DNA of 64,000 nucleotides from Porticoccus sp041395745 (GCA_041395745.1 JAWKZV010000003.1:186001-250000); one strand, 5' to 3'; positions 9,540 through 19,824 are shown, counted from the first letter of the stretch. The notes: generated by a model not told the origin, from the letters alone. Program-made: numbers and translations.

Positions 9540-9549
9540 ACCGATCGGT
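9540..9549. promoter_or_regulatory. TetR-type operator ACCGATCGGT upstream of tetR
   Basis: A perfect 10-bp palindrome ACCGATCGGT in an AT-rich stretch 18 bp before the tetR start codon. Symmetric ACCGATCGGT-like cores are common in TetR-family operators. Placement between promoter and start suggests autoregulation. Confidence 0.55.
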
Positions 9550-9805
9550 TAAATATATGTTTTTTCCTACCATCACGTCAATATTTTGAGCTCGCCTATA
9601 GAAATCCATTAGATTACTGCGACCCTTTGAGCAGAGCAGTTAGACACACGGAGGCAAAGGGACAACGTACAATAATTGAGTGGGACAGGGGGCGGTGTTG
9701 CTCGCTGGTAACGCTGGAACAACAACAAATCTTTAATAGAAAACCATTGAAAATCACTACAGATTTTCCCTGCCGCGCCAAGAGGTTACACCCCCTGCGC
9801 GATGG

Positions 9806-10921
9806 CTACGTCTTCAGGGCCTCGAAAGGATCCATATATGAATAACCCAGAGACTCAGCCACCGCCCGGTGGGTGACCTGCCCGGTGTAGATGTTGAGGC
9901 CATTGCGCAAATTGCCATCCTTGAACAGGGCGCCCACGGGGCTCTCTGCCAGTTTCAGCACATAGGGCAAGGTGACATTGTTGAGTGCCTGGGTGGCGGT
10001 GCGCGCCACCGCACCGGGCATGTTCGCCACGCAGTAGTGGATCACTTCATCCACCACGAAAGTGGGCTGCTGGTGAGTGGTGGGCCGGGAAGTCTCGAAA
10101 CAGCCGCCTTGGTCGATGGCCACATCGACCACCACTGAACCGGGGATCATTTCGCGAATCATTTCCCGGGTGACCAGTTTCGGCGTGGACGCGCCAGGCA
10201 CCAGCACTGCGCCGATCACCAGATCTGCGTGGCTGACGGCATCCTCGATGGCCGAGGTAGTGGCGTAGAGGGTGGTGATGCAACCGTCAAAGCGCTCCTC
10301 CAGCTCCCGCAGGCGATCCACCGAGCGATCAAAAATGGTCACACTGGCACCCAGTCCCACCGCCACCTTGGCGGCATTGGTACCCACCACGCCACCGCCG
10401 AGAATCACCACCCGGCCGGGGCCGACACCGGGCACCCCTCCGAGCAAGACCCCCCGGCCGCCCTGGGCCTTTTCCAGATGGTGGGCACCTGCCTGTACTG
10501 ACATGCGCCCCGCCACTTCCGACATGGGGGCCAGCAGCGGCAACCTGCCGTGATCGTCGGTGACGGTTTCATAGGCGATACAGATGGCGCCGGAATCAAT
10601 CAGCAATTTGGCCTGCCCTGCGTCCGCTGCCAGATGCAGGTAAGTGAACAGCACCTGCTCCGGCCGCAGCATGCGGCACTCGTCCGGCTGCGGCTCCTTG
10701 ACCTTGACGATCAGCTCGGCCTGGCCGTAGACCTCTTCCGGAGTGTCGGCAATCATCGCTCCGGCTGCGCGATAATGCTCATCGGTGAAGTCGATGGCCT
10801 GCCCGGCGTTTCGCTCCACCAACACCTGGTGGCCAGCCGCCACCAGTTCCCGCACCGATACCGGGGTCAGCCCTACCCGATACTCATGGTTCTTCACTTC
10901 CCTGGGTACACCAATACGCAT
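9806..10921 (-). CDS. ald: Alanine dehydrogenase
   Basis: A 371-residue NAD-dependent L-alanine dehydrogenase (L-alanine + NAD+ + water to pyruvate + NADH + ammonia). It begins MRIGVPREVKNHEYRVGLTP, the family N-terminus with the substrate-contact Arg. Later come LVKVKEPQ (Lys at about 72-76), LLAPMSEVAGRMSVQAGAHHLEK with the catalytic His in the middle, and the Rossmann motif VILGGGVVGTNAAKVAVGLGA. ATG 10921 is preferred over an upstream in-frame ATG because a GAGGGGG ribosome site sits just before it and it matches family length. It is divergent from tamA. Confidence 0.95.
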   Translation of the reverse strand: MRIGVPREVKNHEYRVGLTPVSVRELVAAGHQVLVERNAGQAIDFTDEHYRAAGAMIADTPEEVYGQAELIVKVKEPQPDECRMLRPEQVLFTYLHLAADAGQAKLLIDSGAICIAYETVTDDHGRLPLLAPMSEVAGRMSVQAGAHHLEKAQGGRGVLLGGVPGVGPGRVVILGGGVVGTNAAKVAVGLGASVTIFDRSVDRLRELEERFDGCITTLYATTSAIEDAVSHADLVIGAVLVPGASTPKLVTREMIREMIPGSVVVDVAIDQGGCFETSRPTTHQQPTFVVDEVIHYCVANMPGAVARTATQALNNVTLPYVLKLAESPVGALFKDGNLRNGLNIYTGQVTHRAVAESLGYSYMDPFEALKT

Positions 10922-11008
10922 ACAGCCCCCTCTCATTATCGTGGTCTGCCACCCGGCTTATGACTGATCAATAGGTTTTGCCGAGCGGTGATATCTGATT
11001 TGAGTATA

Positions 11009-11026
11009 GAAACAATGCTATGTTTC
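11009..11026. promoter_or_regulatory. Inverted repeat GAAACA-N6-TGTTTC between ald and tamA
   Basis: Perfect 6-bp arms separated by 6 bp, about 90 bp upstream of ald and about 115 bp upstream of the tamA start. It is the only clear dyad in this divergent promoter region and may be an operator for ald. The cognate protein is unknown. Confidence 0.35.
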
Positions 11027-11139
11027 AGTGCCAATATCGCCAGGGACTGTCCGACGGGGCGGCAACCTGAAAATGGGCGGTGTATCATGAAGGGCCGTGA
11101 CGTTTTACCGGTTTTGCATTCGGTCCGGAATACCCGATT

Positions 11140-12915
11140 TTGCCAACACAGCAGCGACAGACAACCATCTTCCCCCTGATCAGAGTGCGCCATCGCTATT
11201 GGTGGACCCTGGCCCTGCTGCTCTGTTGCTGTGGAGCGGTTGCCCAACCCCAGTCTCTCCACCCGAAAGTCACCATCGACAATGCCCCTGAGGCAGTGGT
11301 GGAAAATATTCGCCAACACCTTTCCCTAGATGAGCAGCGCTGCACCGTTGGCGAGCGCCGCCGCCAGGCCCTGCTGGAATCCGCCGACAATAAAATTCGC
11401 ACCGCCCTGCAGGCACTCGGCTATTACCAGACCAGCTGGCAAAAGGAACTCACCAGCGAGGAAAAATGCTGGGGGCTTAAACTGCACATCACCCTGGGGC
11501 CTCCGGTCATACTGGAACAGGTCCGGGTGGAGTTGCTCGGCGAGGCCGCCGAAGACAGCAGTTTCAAGGAGCTGGTGGCACGGCTGGCGCCCGCATCCGG
11601 GGAGCAATTGCACCACGGCAAGTACGAGGAGCTGAAAACTGCCCTGCAGCAGCTGGCCCGCCAACGGGGCTACGCGGAAGCCCATTTCACCCAACAACAG
11701 CTACTGGTGCACTCCGGGGAAAACCGGGCGGATATCCTGCTGGGTTTCGATAGTGGCCCCCGCTACCGGTTCGGCCCGGTGAATTTCGAGCAGGACCTGT
11801 TGGAGCAATCCTTTCTGCAACGCTTTGTGCCCTTCAGCACGGGTGAGCCCTTCAATGCGATTCAGTTGGGAAAGTTTCAGCAGGCGCTGATCAACAGCCG
11901 CTACTTTGACCAGGTGAACGTCACCCCCGCACCGCCGAACGCTGCCACCCGCGCTATCCCCGTGCAGGTAGTGCTGACACCGGGCCCCCGTTACAGCACT
12001 TCAGTGGGAGTCGGCGCCGCCACGGACACTGGTCCCAGGGGCACTCTCGGCTTTCGCAACAACCGGGCCAACCAGGAGGGACACCGTTATGGAGCGGACG
12101 CCCAGCTGTCGCGGGTCGCATCTTTCGTCAACCTGAATTACCAGATCCCCCTCGACCAGCCTGCCAGCGAGCTGCTCACCTTCAAGGGCGGCTGGGAAGA
12201 GGAGGACACCGAGTCCGCCGAGAGTGAAACCTGGTTTACCGGCCTGTTCCACACCACCACCCAGGCCAACGACTGGCTGCGCTCACTGGAACTGGTCTAC
12301 CAGGTGGAATCGTTCCAGGTCGCCGACGACGACCACAACACCCGGCTGCTGATTCCCGGTATCGGCTGGCAGCGCACCCAGGTGGATAACCCGATCTTTC
12401 CCAATCGCGGCTGGCGCATGAAATTCAGCGTGCGCGGCGCCGCGGAATCCGCCCTGTCCGACATCTCTTTCCTGCAGGTGCGAGCGGCAGGTAAAGGCAT
12501 CCTGCCACTATCAGGTGGGCGACTGCTGGGCAGGGTGGAAGCCGGCGCCAGTACGGTAAACCGCTTCGAGGATATGCCCGCCAGCCTGCGTTTCTTTGCC
12601 GGCGGCGATAACAGCGTGCGCGGTTACGACTACGAAGAACTTGGTCCCCTGAACGATGTCGGCGAAGTGGTGGGGGGCAGGCACCTGCTGACCACATCCG
12701 TGGAATACGACTACCCCGTCTACAAGGACTATTCCCTGGCACTGTTCTACGACGCGGGCAACGCTTTCGACAACAGCCACTTCACTCTGAAAAAGAGTTT
12801 CGGTTTTGGCGTGCGCTGGCAATCTCCCCTCGGCCCCATCCGCGTTGACCTGGCCTTCCCGGAGGAATCGGACGAGTCCTTCCGGCTGCACCTCTCCATG
12901 GGGCCTGACCTGTGA
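11140..12915 (+). CDS. tamA: Autotransporter assembly factor TamA (Omp85 family)
   Basis: TamA is the outer-membrane half of the TamAB system for inserting certain outer-membrane proteins and moving phospholipids. The frame gives up to 591 residues: a signal segment (TLALLLCCCGAVA), three POTRA-like domains (about residues 40-285) and an Omp85 barrel. The barrel carries the hallmark FFAGGDNSVRGYDYEELGP and ends in GPIRVDLAFPEESDESFRLHLSMGPDL. The start is uncertain: no ATG follows the upstream in-frame stop, and the candidates are TTG 11140 and GTG 11185, neither with a strong ribosome site. tamB overlaps the end by four bases. Confidence 0.92.
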   Translation: MPTQQRQTTIFPLIRVRHRYWWTLALLLCCCGAVAQPQSLHPKVTIDNAPEAVVENIRQHLSLDEQRCTVGERRRQALLESADNKIRTALQALGYYQTSWQKELTSEEKCWGLKLHITLGPPVILEQVRVELLGEAAEDSSFKELVARLAPASGEQLHHGKYEELKTALQQLARQRGYAEAHFTQQQLLVHSGENRADILLGFDSGPRYRFGPVNFEQDLLEQSFLQRFVPFSTGEPFNAIQLGKFQQALINSRYFDQVNVTPAPPNAATRAIPVQVVLTPGPRYSTSVGVGAATDTGPRGTLGFRNNRANQEGHRYGADAQLSRVASFVNLNYQIPLDQPASELLTFKGGWEEEDTESAESETWFTGLFHTTTQANDWLRSLELVYQVESFQVADDDHNTRLLIPGIGWQRTQVDNPIFPNRGWRMKFSVRGAAESALSDISFLQVRAAGKGILPLSGGRLLGRVEAGASTVNRFEDMPASLRFFAGGDNSVRGYDYEELGPLNDVGEVVGGRHLLTTSVEYDYPVYKDYSLALFYDAGNAFDNSHFTLKKSFGFGVRWQSPLGPIRVDLAFPEESDESFRLHLSMGPDL

Positions 12916-15900
12916 CCCGGCGGCTAAAACTGGCGGTATCCCTGCTGGCCGTTTTTATGGCCCTGTTGTTGGCCAGCCTGTTGGGCGGTGGCTACCTGCT
13001 ACTGGCAACAGAGGACGGCAGCCGCTGGCTGCTGGAGAAAGCCACCCGCCAGGCTGGAATCGAGATGAGTTGGCAGGAAGTCTCCGGCACCCTGCTGGAC
13101 GGCATGCAATTTTGGGAGCTGGAGATCCGGCAACCGGAACTGACCATCAACGCCGACCGGGTGAGTGGTCGCTGGCAGCTCTCCGGACTTTTTTCGGGCA
13201 CGCTTCAGATCGGGCAACTGCAACTGGACAACCTGGTCATTACCGAATCCCCGAGCGGAGCAGAGACACCCCCTTCACCCTGGCCGGCCCTCACCAGCCC
13301 ACTGCCGGTGGCACTGGAATCCGTCCTTGTCACCAGACTGCACTATCGCGCCCCCGACAGTCAGTTTGACCTGGATGAGCTCGCCGTCTCCGGTGAGATC
13401 AACCTGCTGGGTATTCGCTTCGACCACCTGACGCTGAAGCAACCGGAAGGCCTCCTGGATGTGGCGGGACAAATTGGCGGGCAGGCACCCTACCGGCTGA
13501 AGCTGGAAGCAGACTGGCAATGGTCGACGTCCGACCAACCCCACTACGCGGGCAAGCTGTCGCTGGATGGCAACCTGGCAGATATTCAGGTTCGCCACCA
13601 GTTGCTATCTCCCCTGGCGCTCGAATCCGAGGGCCGGATTGAAACCGGCTTTAACCCGCAGAGCGCTGCGCTTGATCCCGGTCATTTCCAGCTTGATCTG
13701 CAACATCGCTGGCAGCTGGACAATACCCCGCTGCCGGGACTAGACGAGGCCGTCACCACGGCGGGCAAAGCGACCAGCCGCGGTACCCTCGATGATTACC
13801 AACTGGAAGCGCAGCTGAAACTGTTGCTGCCCGAGCAATTCCGCTTGCCGGAGCTGCAACTGGCCCTGGCCGGCAGCGGCACCCCGGATGTCTTTTCGCT
13901 CGACTCGCTGGAGCTGAACAGTGATGTGGTCAGCCTGACAGCGAGGGGAGAGGTATCGCTGAAAGACATCCCCACTGGACAGGTACAGGTTGAGCTGTCA
14001 CGGCTCGACCCCGGCCACTTTTTTGACGGCATAAAGGGCGAGTTGGCCGGTTCAATTCATCTCCAAGGCAGCTACGTGAACCAGCAATGGCAAGCAACCG
14101 CCGCCATTGACCGACTTGTCGGGCAGTTGAATGACTACCCCCTTGAACTGGGCGGTGTATTGGCCTACCGGGACGGCGATGTTTCCAGCGATGGCCTCGG
14201 CCTTAACGTAGGCGACAACCGCCTGCTGCTGGCCGGCAAGCTGGGAGAGCAATTGCAACTGCGCTGGCAACTGGACGCACCGAATTTACAGGCACTGCTG
14301 CCGACCCTGGCCGGCAGGCTGATGGGCAACGGCACGATTTCCGGCAACCGGGAAAGTCCTGAGCTAGCAGGTTCACTCCACGGCGAGCAAGTGGTATTCA
14401 AAGACTATCGTGCCGGACGCATCGACCTTGCAATCAACCGGCAAACCGGACGCCACTTCAACGTACAGCTGAACGGCCAGCAACTGGGACTCTCTGGAAT
14501 ACCTGTTCATCGCTTCACCCTGAAAACAGAGGGTCTGCCGGATAATCACCGCTATGTCCTGGACGCAGAACATCCCCGGGGCACCCTGCATCTCGAAGGC
14601 ACAGGTCAGTGGCAGGACGATACCTGGAACACTGACCTGCAAAATGGCGCGATACAGTCCGAGCCCCTGGAAAGCTGGGAACTCAGCGCGCCGGTCCACG
14701 GCCAGCTGGCACTGTCAGGCATTGAGGTGGAACAGCACTGCTGGCAACAGCAGGCCGCCAACATCTGCGGACGTTTTCAATGGCATGAGCCCGGCGCCAT
14801 CAGCCTTGATGGCACGCTCCGGCAATTGCCCGCCAGCCTGCTGCATTACTGGCTGCCACAGCAACAGTTGACGGGCAACATCGACGGGGAGCTGTCGCTT
14901 TCCGGGCCAGCAGATAATCTGCGCGGTGAATTCGCCCTGCACGCTCCGCAACTGGAATTAAACCTCGCAACCCAATCGCCGCACACCCTGGCATTGAAGG
15001 ACAACAGGCTCTCGGCGAGCCTGCGCGAAGGGGTGCTCGAATTCACCGCCGGCGCCGACCTGACCAACGGCGGCCATCTCAAGGGCTCGCTGAGCTGGCC
15101 ACTGGCTCATGGCGAGGCAATTTCAGGGGAGGCGGCTCTGGACCTCGGCGGCCTGGAATGGCTCGACCCACTGCTCCTGCAAGTCGATAACCTGCAGGGC
15201 AAAGCGAAGGGCCACGTCAGCATCGGGGGCACCAATACATCCCCGCAACTTAGCGGCGCTGTTGGATTGACCGGGCTGGCCGCCCACATCCCGGCCCTGG
15301 AAACCGACATCAAAAATGGTCAGTTGCAGCTGACCGAGGGACAAAACCACCAGTGGCAGATCGCGGGTTCAATGGAATCCGGTCGGGGCACACTGAACCT
15401 GGAAGGCAACCTGGCGTTGCTCAGCCTGACCGACTGGCAGAGCCAGTTGCAAATCAACGGTCAGGATTTTCAGGCTATCGCCCTGGACGACTTCAAGGCC
15501 GAAATCAGTCCGCAACTGACCCTGAAAGCCGACGCTTCCCGCATCGACGTAACCGGTGATGTCACCGTTCCCGTTGCGGAGATCCGCCTCAGGGAATTGC
15601 CCGCCAGCGCCGTGACAGTCTCAGGGGACACCGTCATCGTGGACGCCCCCGTGGAATCCGCACCGCAGACAACACAGGCTTTTTACTCCGCGGTAAATCT
15701 CAGCCTCGGGGACTCGGTACAGTTCCAGGGTTTCGGCATCCGCGGGCGGCTCAGCGGCAATCTGAAAATCGAAGAAAGTCCGGGGCAGCCGCTGCTGGCA
15801 AAAGGTATTCTGGAGATTAAGGGCGGCACCTATCACACCTATGGTCAGCGCCTGAACATCGACACCGGTCGGCTGATCTTCCAGGGCGACCCGGATCACC

Positions 15901-16382
15901 CGTTGCTACACATGCGCGCGTCCCGCCAGGTGGAAGACACCCTGGTGGGCATCCGCATTGATGGCACACCCGGCGCGCTCACCAGCGAAGTGTTTTCCAC
16001 CCCGGCGCTGCCACAGACGGAAGCCATGGCACTGCTGATGACGGGAAAGCCCCTGTCCAGCGCCTCCCAGGCTGACGCCACCACCCTGACCAATGCCGCA
16101 ACGGCACTGGGATTCAGCCAGAGCGAGGGGTTGACCCGGCAGTTGCAGAACTACCTGGGGCTGGACACCCTGACGGTATCCAGTGACGGCGGTGTCGAGG
16201 AAAGCGCGCTCACCATCGGCAAGTACCTGACACCCAGGCTCTATGTGAGTTATATCCAGGAACTCATGTCACCCAATGCCGGTGTACTATTGGAGTACTC
16301 GATTACCGAAAAGCTGAAGGTCAAGGCAGAGTCCGGAGAAAGCCAGAGCATGGACCTGTTGCTGCGTATGGAGCACCCCTAG
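12912..16382 (+). CDS. tamB: Translocation and assembly module protein TamB
   Basis: A 1156-residue inner-membrane-anchored periplasm-spanning protein, partner of TamA. One N-terminal membrane helix (about residues 7-28) is followed by a long beta-rich groove with repeating LxLxGxL/GxISGxxxSPxLxG motifs, and then the C-terminal TamB (DUF490) domain. That domain includes KGILEIKGGTYHTYGQRLNIDTGRLIFQGDPDHPLLHMRASR and ends LKVKAESGESQSMDLLLRMEHP. The start is GTG 12912, overlapping the tamA stop (GTGA), so translation is coupled. AsmA-like bridge proteins of this class are implicated in phospholipid transport. Confidence 0.95.
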   Translation: MTRRLKLAVSLLAVFMALLLASLLGGGYLLLATEDGSRWLLEKATRQAGIEMSWQEVSGTLLDGMQFWELEIRQPELTINADRVSGRWQLSGLFSGTLQIGQLQLDNLVITESPSGAETPPSPWPALTSPLPVALESVLVTRLHYRAPDSQFDLDELAVSGEINLLGIRFDHLTLKQPEGLLDVAGQIGGQAPYRLKLEADWQWSTSDQPHYAGKLSLDGNLADIQVRHQLLSPLALESEGRIETGFNPQSAALDPGHFQLDLQHRWQLDNTPLPGLDEAVTTAGKATSRGTLDDYQLEAQLKLLLPEQFRLPELQLALAGSGTPDVFSLDSLELNSDVVSLTARGEVSLKDIPTGQVQVELSRLDPGHFFDGIKGELAGSIHLQGSYVNQQWQATAAIDRLVGQLNDYPLELGGVLAYRDGDVSSDGLGLNVGDNRLLLAGKLGEQLQLRWQLDAPNLQALLPTLAGRLMGNGTISGNRESPELAGSLHGEQVVFKDYRAGRIDLAINRQTGRHFNVQLNGQQLGLSGIPVHRFTLKTEGLPDNHRYVLDAEHPRGTLHLEGTGQWQDDTWNTDLQNGAIQSEPLESWELSAPVHGQLALSGIEVEQHCWQQQAANICGRFQWHEPGAISLDGTLRQLPASLLHYWLPQQQLTGNIDGELSLSGPADNLRGEFALHAPQLELNLATQSPHTLALKDNRLSASLREGVLEFTAGADLTNGGHLKGSLSWPLAHGEAISGEAALDLGGLEWLDPLLLQVDNLQGKAKGHVSIGGTNTSPQLSGAVGLTGLAAHIPALETDIKNGQLQLTEGQNHQWQIAGSMESGRGTLNLEGNLALLSLTDWQSQLQINGQDFQAIALDDFKAEISPQLTLKADASRIDVTGDVTVPVAEIRLRELPASAVTVSGDTVIVDAPVESAPQTTQAFYSAVNLSLGDSVQFQGFGIRGRLSGNLKIEESPGQPLLAKGILEIKGGTYHTYGQRLNIDTGRLIFQGDPDHPLLHMRASRQVEDTLVGIRIDGTPGALTSEVFSTPALPQTEAMALLMTGKPLSSASQADATTLTNAATALGFSQSEGLTRQLQNYLGLDTLTVSSDGGVEESALTIGKYLTPRLYVSYIQELMSPNAGVLLEYSITEKLKVKAESGESQSMDLLLRMEHP

Positions 16383-16415
16383 GGTTCACCTGACACCCGC
16401 TCGCCAACCAGCGGG

Positions 16416-17960
16416 ATGTCCCTTCTGCAGCCACAGTGCAGCTATGGCTCAAACCATGTGCCGGCCCCACTACCCGAGGATATTCCGTTGGCGATACTGA
16501 ATAACCACGTCATCAAGAGCACGGTGGAAGCGCTGCACCCCCGCTCCCTGAAATATCTGAGCGACTCCCTGCAGGGACTGGTTCGCGGTCGCCTGTGGCT
16601 CCAGGTTCTGGTGGGCATGCTGCTGGGCATCGCAGTCGGCGTCCTGATCGGCCCCAGCGTCGGCTGGGTAAGCCCGTCCACCGCGTCCACCGCCAGCGAT
16701 TGGCTGGCCCTGCCGGGACGGCTGTTCCTGGCTCTGATCCAGATGATGGTGATTCCGCTGGTGTTCGCTTCCATCATCCGCGGCCTGGCTGCGACGGAAG
16801 ACCTGGAACAGCTGAAAAGAATCGGCCTGCGGGTGGTACTGTTTTTTATTTTCACCACCGCCCTGGCCATCGTCATCGGTCTGACGCTGGCCAACCTGAT
16901 TCAGCCTGGGCAGTATGTCGACAGCCAGGCGCTTCACGCCACCCTCGGCGCCGCCCCTATTGTGGACACCGCCCCCACCCAGGGAGCGGTGTTCAACGAC
17001 CTGCCGCGCAAGATCGTCACCCTGCTGCCGTCCAATCCCCTCAGCTCCATGGTGGAAAGCAATATGCTGCAGGTGGTGATTTTCGCCATGGTGATCGGTG
17101 TGGCACTGGTGATGATGGCACCCGCCCAGGCAAAACCACTGCTGGACCTGATGGGCTCTCTACAGGAAGTCAGTATGACGGTGGTGCGCTGGGCCATGCT
17201 GCTGGCCCCGTTTGCGGTGTTCGGGCTGCTGGTGCAACTGACCGCCAAGCTGGGGCTGGACGCCCTGCTGGGCATGGCGGTTTACGTGGGGACGGTGCTG
17301 CTGGGGCTGTTGTCCATGTTCTGCGTCTACCTGCTGGTGATCGGCATGCTGGCCCGAATGAGCCCCAGGGCCTTCATCAACTCCGTCAAGGATGTACTGC
17401 TGCTGGCGTTCTCCACTTCAAGCTCCGCCGCGGTGATGCCGCTGTCCATCAAGACTGCTGAGGAAAAACTCGGGGTAAGGCCATCGGTATCCCAGTTCGT
17501 CATTCCCCTCGGCGCCACCATCAACATGAACGGCACCGCTCTCTACCAGGGCGTTGCCGCCATGTTCCTGGCCCAGGTGTTCGGGATCGAGGTTGGTCTC
17601 GGCGGCATGGCGCTGATTGTGATCACCGCAGTGGGGGCCTCCATCGGCTCACCGGCCACCCCCGGGGTGGGCATCGTCATTCTCGCCATGGTGCTGAACA
17701 CGGTTGGCATACCGGCATCGGGTATCGCCCTGATCATGGGAGTGGATCGAATTCTCGACATGAGCCGCACCGCCATCAACGTCAGTGGTGACCTGGTCAC
17801 CGCCAAGCTGATGGACAGCTGGGTGGGCAGCAGCCTGAGCCATCACGAGGAAAGACGGGCCGAGCAGCAACGGGAAGCCATTCGCCAGCGCACCGGCGAA
17901 GATGTCATCACCAATGCGACCCGGGAGCAGAGCAGCGCCGCGCAGACCGAAAACCCGTAG
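16416..17960 (+). CDS. Dicarboxylate/amino acid:cation symporter (DAACS family)
   Basis: A GltP/DctA-type secondary transporter of up to 514 residues with eight helices and two re-entrant loops. Diagnostic segments are the serine-rich hairpin STSSSAAVMPLSIKTAEEKLG, the NMNGTA motif (many relatives have NMDGT), and DRILDMSRTAINVSGD in the last helix, with the Asp and Arg that contact substrate and cation. The first about 45 residues are unusually long and not membrane-like, so translation may start later, for example near 16488. It precedes the N-type ATPase operon by 41 bp and may be cotranscribed with it. Substrate is not determinable. Confidence 0.85.
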   Translation: MSLLQPQCSYGSNHVPAPLPEDIPLAILNNHVIKSTVEALHPRSLKYLSDSLQGLVRGRLWLQVLVGMLLGIAVGVLIGPSVGWVSPSTASTASDWLALPGRLFLALIQMMVIPLVFASIIRGLAATEDLEQLKRIGLRVVLFFIFTTALAIVIGLTLANLIQPGQYVDSQALHATLGAAPIVDTAPTQGAVFNDLPRKIVTLLPSNPLSSMVESNMLQVVIFAMVIGVALVMMAPAQAKPLLDLMGSLQEVSMTVVRWAMLLAPFAVFGLLVQLTAKLGLDALLGMAVYVGTVLLGLLSMFCVYLLVIGMLARMSPRAFINSVKDVLLLAFSTSSSAAVMPLSIKTAEEKLGVRPSVSQFVIPLGATINMNGTALYQGVAAMFLAQVFGIEVGLGGMALIVITAVGASIGSPATPGVGIVILAMVLNTVGIPASGIALIMGVDRILDMSRTAINVSGDLVTAKLMDSWVGSSLSHHEERRAEQQREAIRQRTGEDVITNATREQSSAAQTENP

Positions 17961-18001
17961 GGGCAATGTCTCCCTACAATGATTGGGGATATACTGCGAC
18001 C

Positions 18002-19402
18002 ATGACTGAACCAGCAGGTTGTAGGGAACAGGGGCTGGTGCCCATCGGGGCAATCGTGGAAGTCCACGGGCCGGTGGTGGTTATTGCCTGCGACACCCTG
18101 CCTCCCCTGCACCAGGCGCTGTGCGCCCATATCAATGGCGAAACCTACCTGTTCGAAGTCCACCAGCACCTGGACGAACGCCACGTACGGGCCATTACCC
18201 TGCACCGCAGCAACGGCCTCTATCGGGGCATGACCGTATTCGACACCGGCGCGCCGCTGCATGTGCCGGTGGAGCCGGGATGCCTGGGCCGACTGCTGAA
18301 TATCTTCGGCGAACCGCTGGACGGCAAGCCTTCCCTGAAAGCTCCTGAATACCGCAATGTTCACAGCAAGCCGGCGCCGCTGAGCGAAGCAGTGGGTGCC
18401 GGCGATGTATTGCAAACCGGCATCAAAGTGATCGACCTGCTGTGCCCTTTCGTCAAGGGTGGCAAGACCGGACTGTTTGGCGGTGCCGGGGTCGGCAAGA
18501 CCGTGCTGATCATGGAATTCATGCACGCGGTGGCCACCCTGCACCAGGGCGTTTCCGTATTTGCCGGGGTCGGCGAACGCATCCGCGAAGGCCATGAGCT
18601 CTGGCACGAAATCGAAAAGGCCGGGGTATTGCCACAGACCCTGATGGTGTTCGGCCAGATGGACGAATCCCCCGGCGTGCGCTTCCGCATCGGTCTCTCC
18701 GCCCTCACCTACGCCGAGTACCTGCGCGACAGCCTGCAAAAGGAGGTGTTGTTCGTGATGGACAATATTTTCCGCTTTGTGCAGGCGGGCAGCGAGGTCT
18801 CAAGCCTGCTCGGGCGCATGCCGGCCACCGTGGGCTACCAACCGACCCTGACCACAGAAGTGGCGGAAATGCAGGATCGCATCCTCTCCACCCGACTGGG
18901 GGCCATCACCTCGGTACAGGCGGTTTACGTCCCCGCGGACGACATGACCGACCCGGCGGTAAGCGCCATTCTCAGTCATCTGGATACCACGGTGATTCTG
19001 TCCCGGGCACAGGCCGGCAAGGGCATTTACCCGGCGGTGGACCCGCTGCAATCCGGCAGTCGGCTGATGGATCGCCACACCCTGGGCTCCCATCATTACG
19101 ATGTGGCGGAAGGAGTACGGGAACACCTGGCCCGCTACCACGAGCTGGAAGACATCATCGCCATGCTGGGGGTAGAGGAGCTTTCGCCGAAGGACCGCAA
19201 GATCGTGATGCGGGCCCGCAAACTGCAACGCTACCTGACCCAACCGTTCTGGAGTACCGCTGGCCACTCCGGTATCGCCGGGGTATCAGTGCCCCTGGAA
19301 CAGACCATCGCCGACTGCGAAGGTTTTCTGCGGGGTGACTACGACGAGGTGCCGGAAGAGCGCTGCTACATGCGCGGCACTATGGCGGAGCGTCCGAAGT
19401 GA
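18002..19402 (+). CDS. atpD: N-type F1Fo ATPase subunit beta
   Basis: The catalytic subunit (466 residues) of the alternate, laterally mobile F-type ATPase. Walker A GGAGVGKT is at about residues 159-166, the catalytic Glu motif GVGERIREG near 189, and Walker B VLFVMDNIFRF. QAGSEVSSLLGRMPATVGYQPTL follows, and VEELSPKD stands in for the DELSEED loop. ATG 18002 fits the family N-terminus better than the upstream in-frame codon. The order beta-epsilon first is the hallmark of N-ATPase operons. The nucleotide-binding residues look intact, in contrast to subunit alpha. Confidence 0.93.
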   Translation: MTEPAGCREQGLVPIGAIVEVHGPVVVIACDTLPPLHQALCAHINGETYLFEVHQHLDERHVRAITLHRSNGLYRGMTVFDTGAPLHVPVEPGCLGRLLNIFGEPLDGKPSLKAPEYRNVHSKPAPLSEAVGAGDVLQTGIKVIDLLCPFVKGGKTGLFGGAGVGKTVLIMEFMHAVATLHQGVSVFAGVGERIREGHELWHEIEKAGVLPQTLMVFGQMDESPGVRFRIGLSALTYAEYLRDSLQKEVLFVMDNIFRFVQAGSEVSSLLGRMPATVGYQPTLTTEVAEMQDRILSTRLGAITSVQAVYVPADDMTDPAVSAILSHLDTTVILSRAQAGKGIYPAVDPLQSGSRLMDRHTLGSHHYDVAEGVREHLARYHELEDIIAMLGVEELSPKDRKIVMRARKLQRYLTQPFWSTAGHSGIAGVSVPLEQTIADCEGFLRGDYDEVPEERCYMRGTMAERPK

Positions 19403-19824
19403 AAACCTTTACCCTGCAACTGCTGGACTCGACCCAATCCCGCCGGATCGAGGGCATCAGCTCCTTCGTGGGCGAAGACAGCAGTGGCAGTTTCGGCATC
19501 CTCGCTGGTCACGCCCGGCTGATGACGGCGTTGGTCATCGGCCTGGCACGCTTCCAGGGAGAAGACGGTAAATGGCAGTACCTGGCGCTGCCCGGAGCGA
19601 TACTCTATTTTCACGACAATGTGCTGACTCTCAGCACCCGCCGCTACCTGCTGGATGACAACTACCAGCGCATCAGCCAGGCCCTTCAGGAGCAGTTGCT
19701 GGCCGAGGAGGAACAATTGCAGGCCATCAAAACCAGCCTGCAACGCATGGAAGAAGAGGTGCTGAAGCGCCTGTGGGAATTGAGTGCGAAGAACGGAAAC
19801 CTGAGCCATGTCGCAGCCGGATGA
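19399..19824 (+). CDS. atpC: N-type ATPase subunit epsilon
   Basis: A 141-residue epsilon subunit with an N-terminal beta-sandwich (residues 1-85; SFGILAGHARLMTALVIGLARFQ matches the family GxxGILPxHAP region). A helical C-terminus is rich in Gln and Glu. GTG 19399 overlaps the atpD stop by four bases, and the end overlaps atpQ by 17 bases. It couples F1 to the rotor. Confidence 0.88.
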   Translation: MKTFTLQLLDSTQSRRIEGISSFVGEDSSGSFGILAGHARLMTALVIGLARFQGEDGKWQYLALPGAILYFHDNVLTLSTRRYLLDDNYQRISQALQEQLLAEEEQLQAIKTSLQRMEEEVLKRLWELSAKNGNLSHVAAG

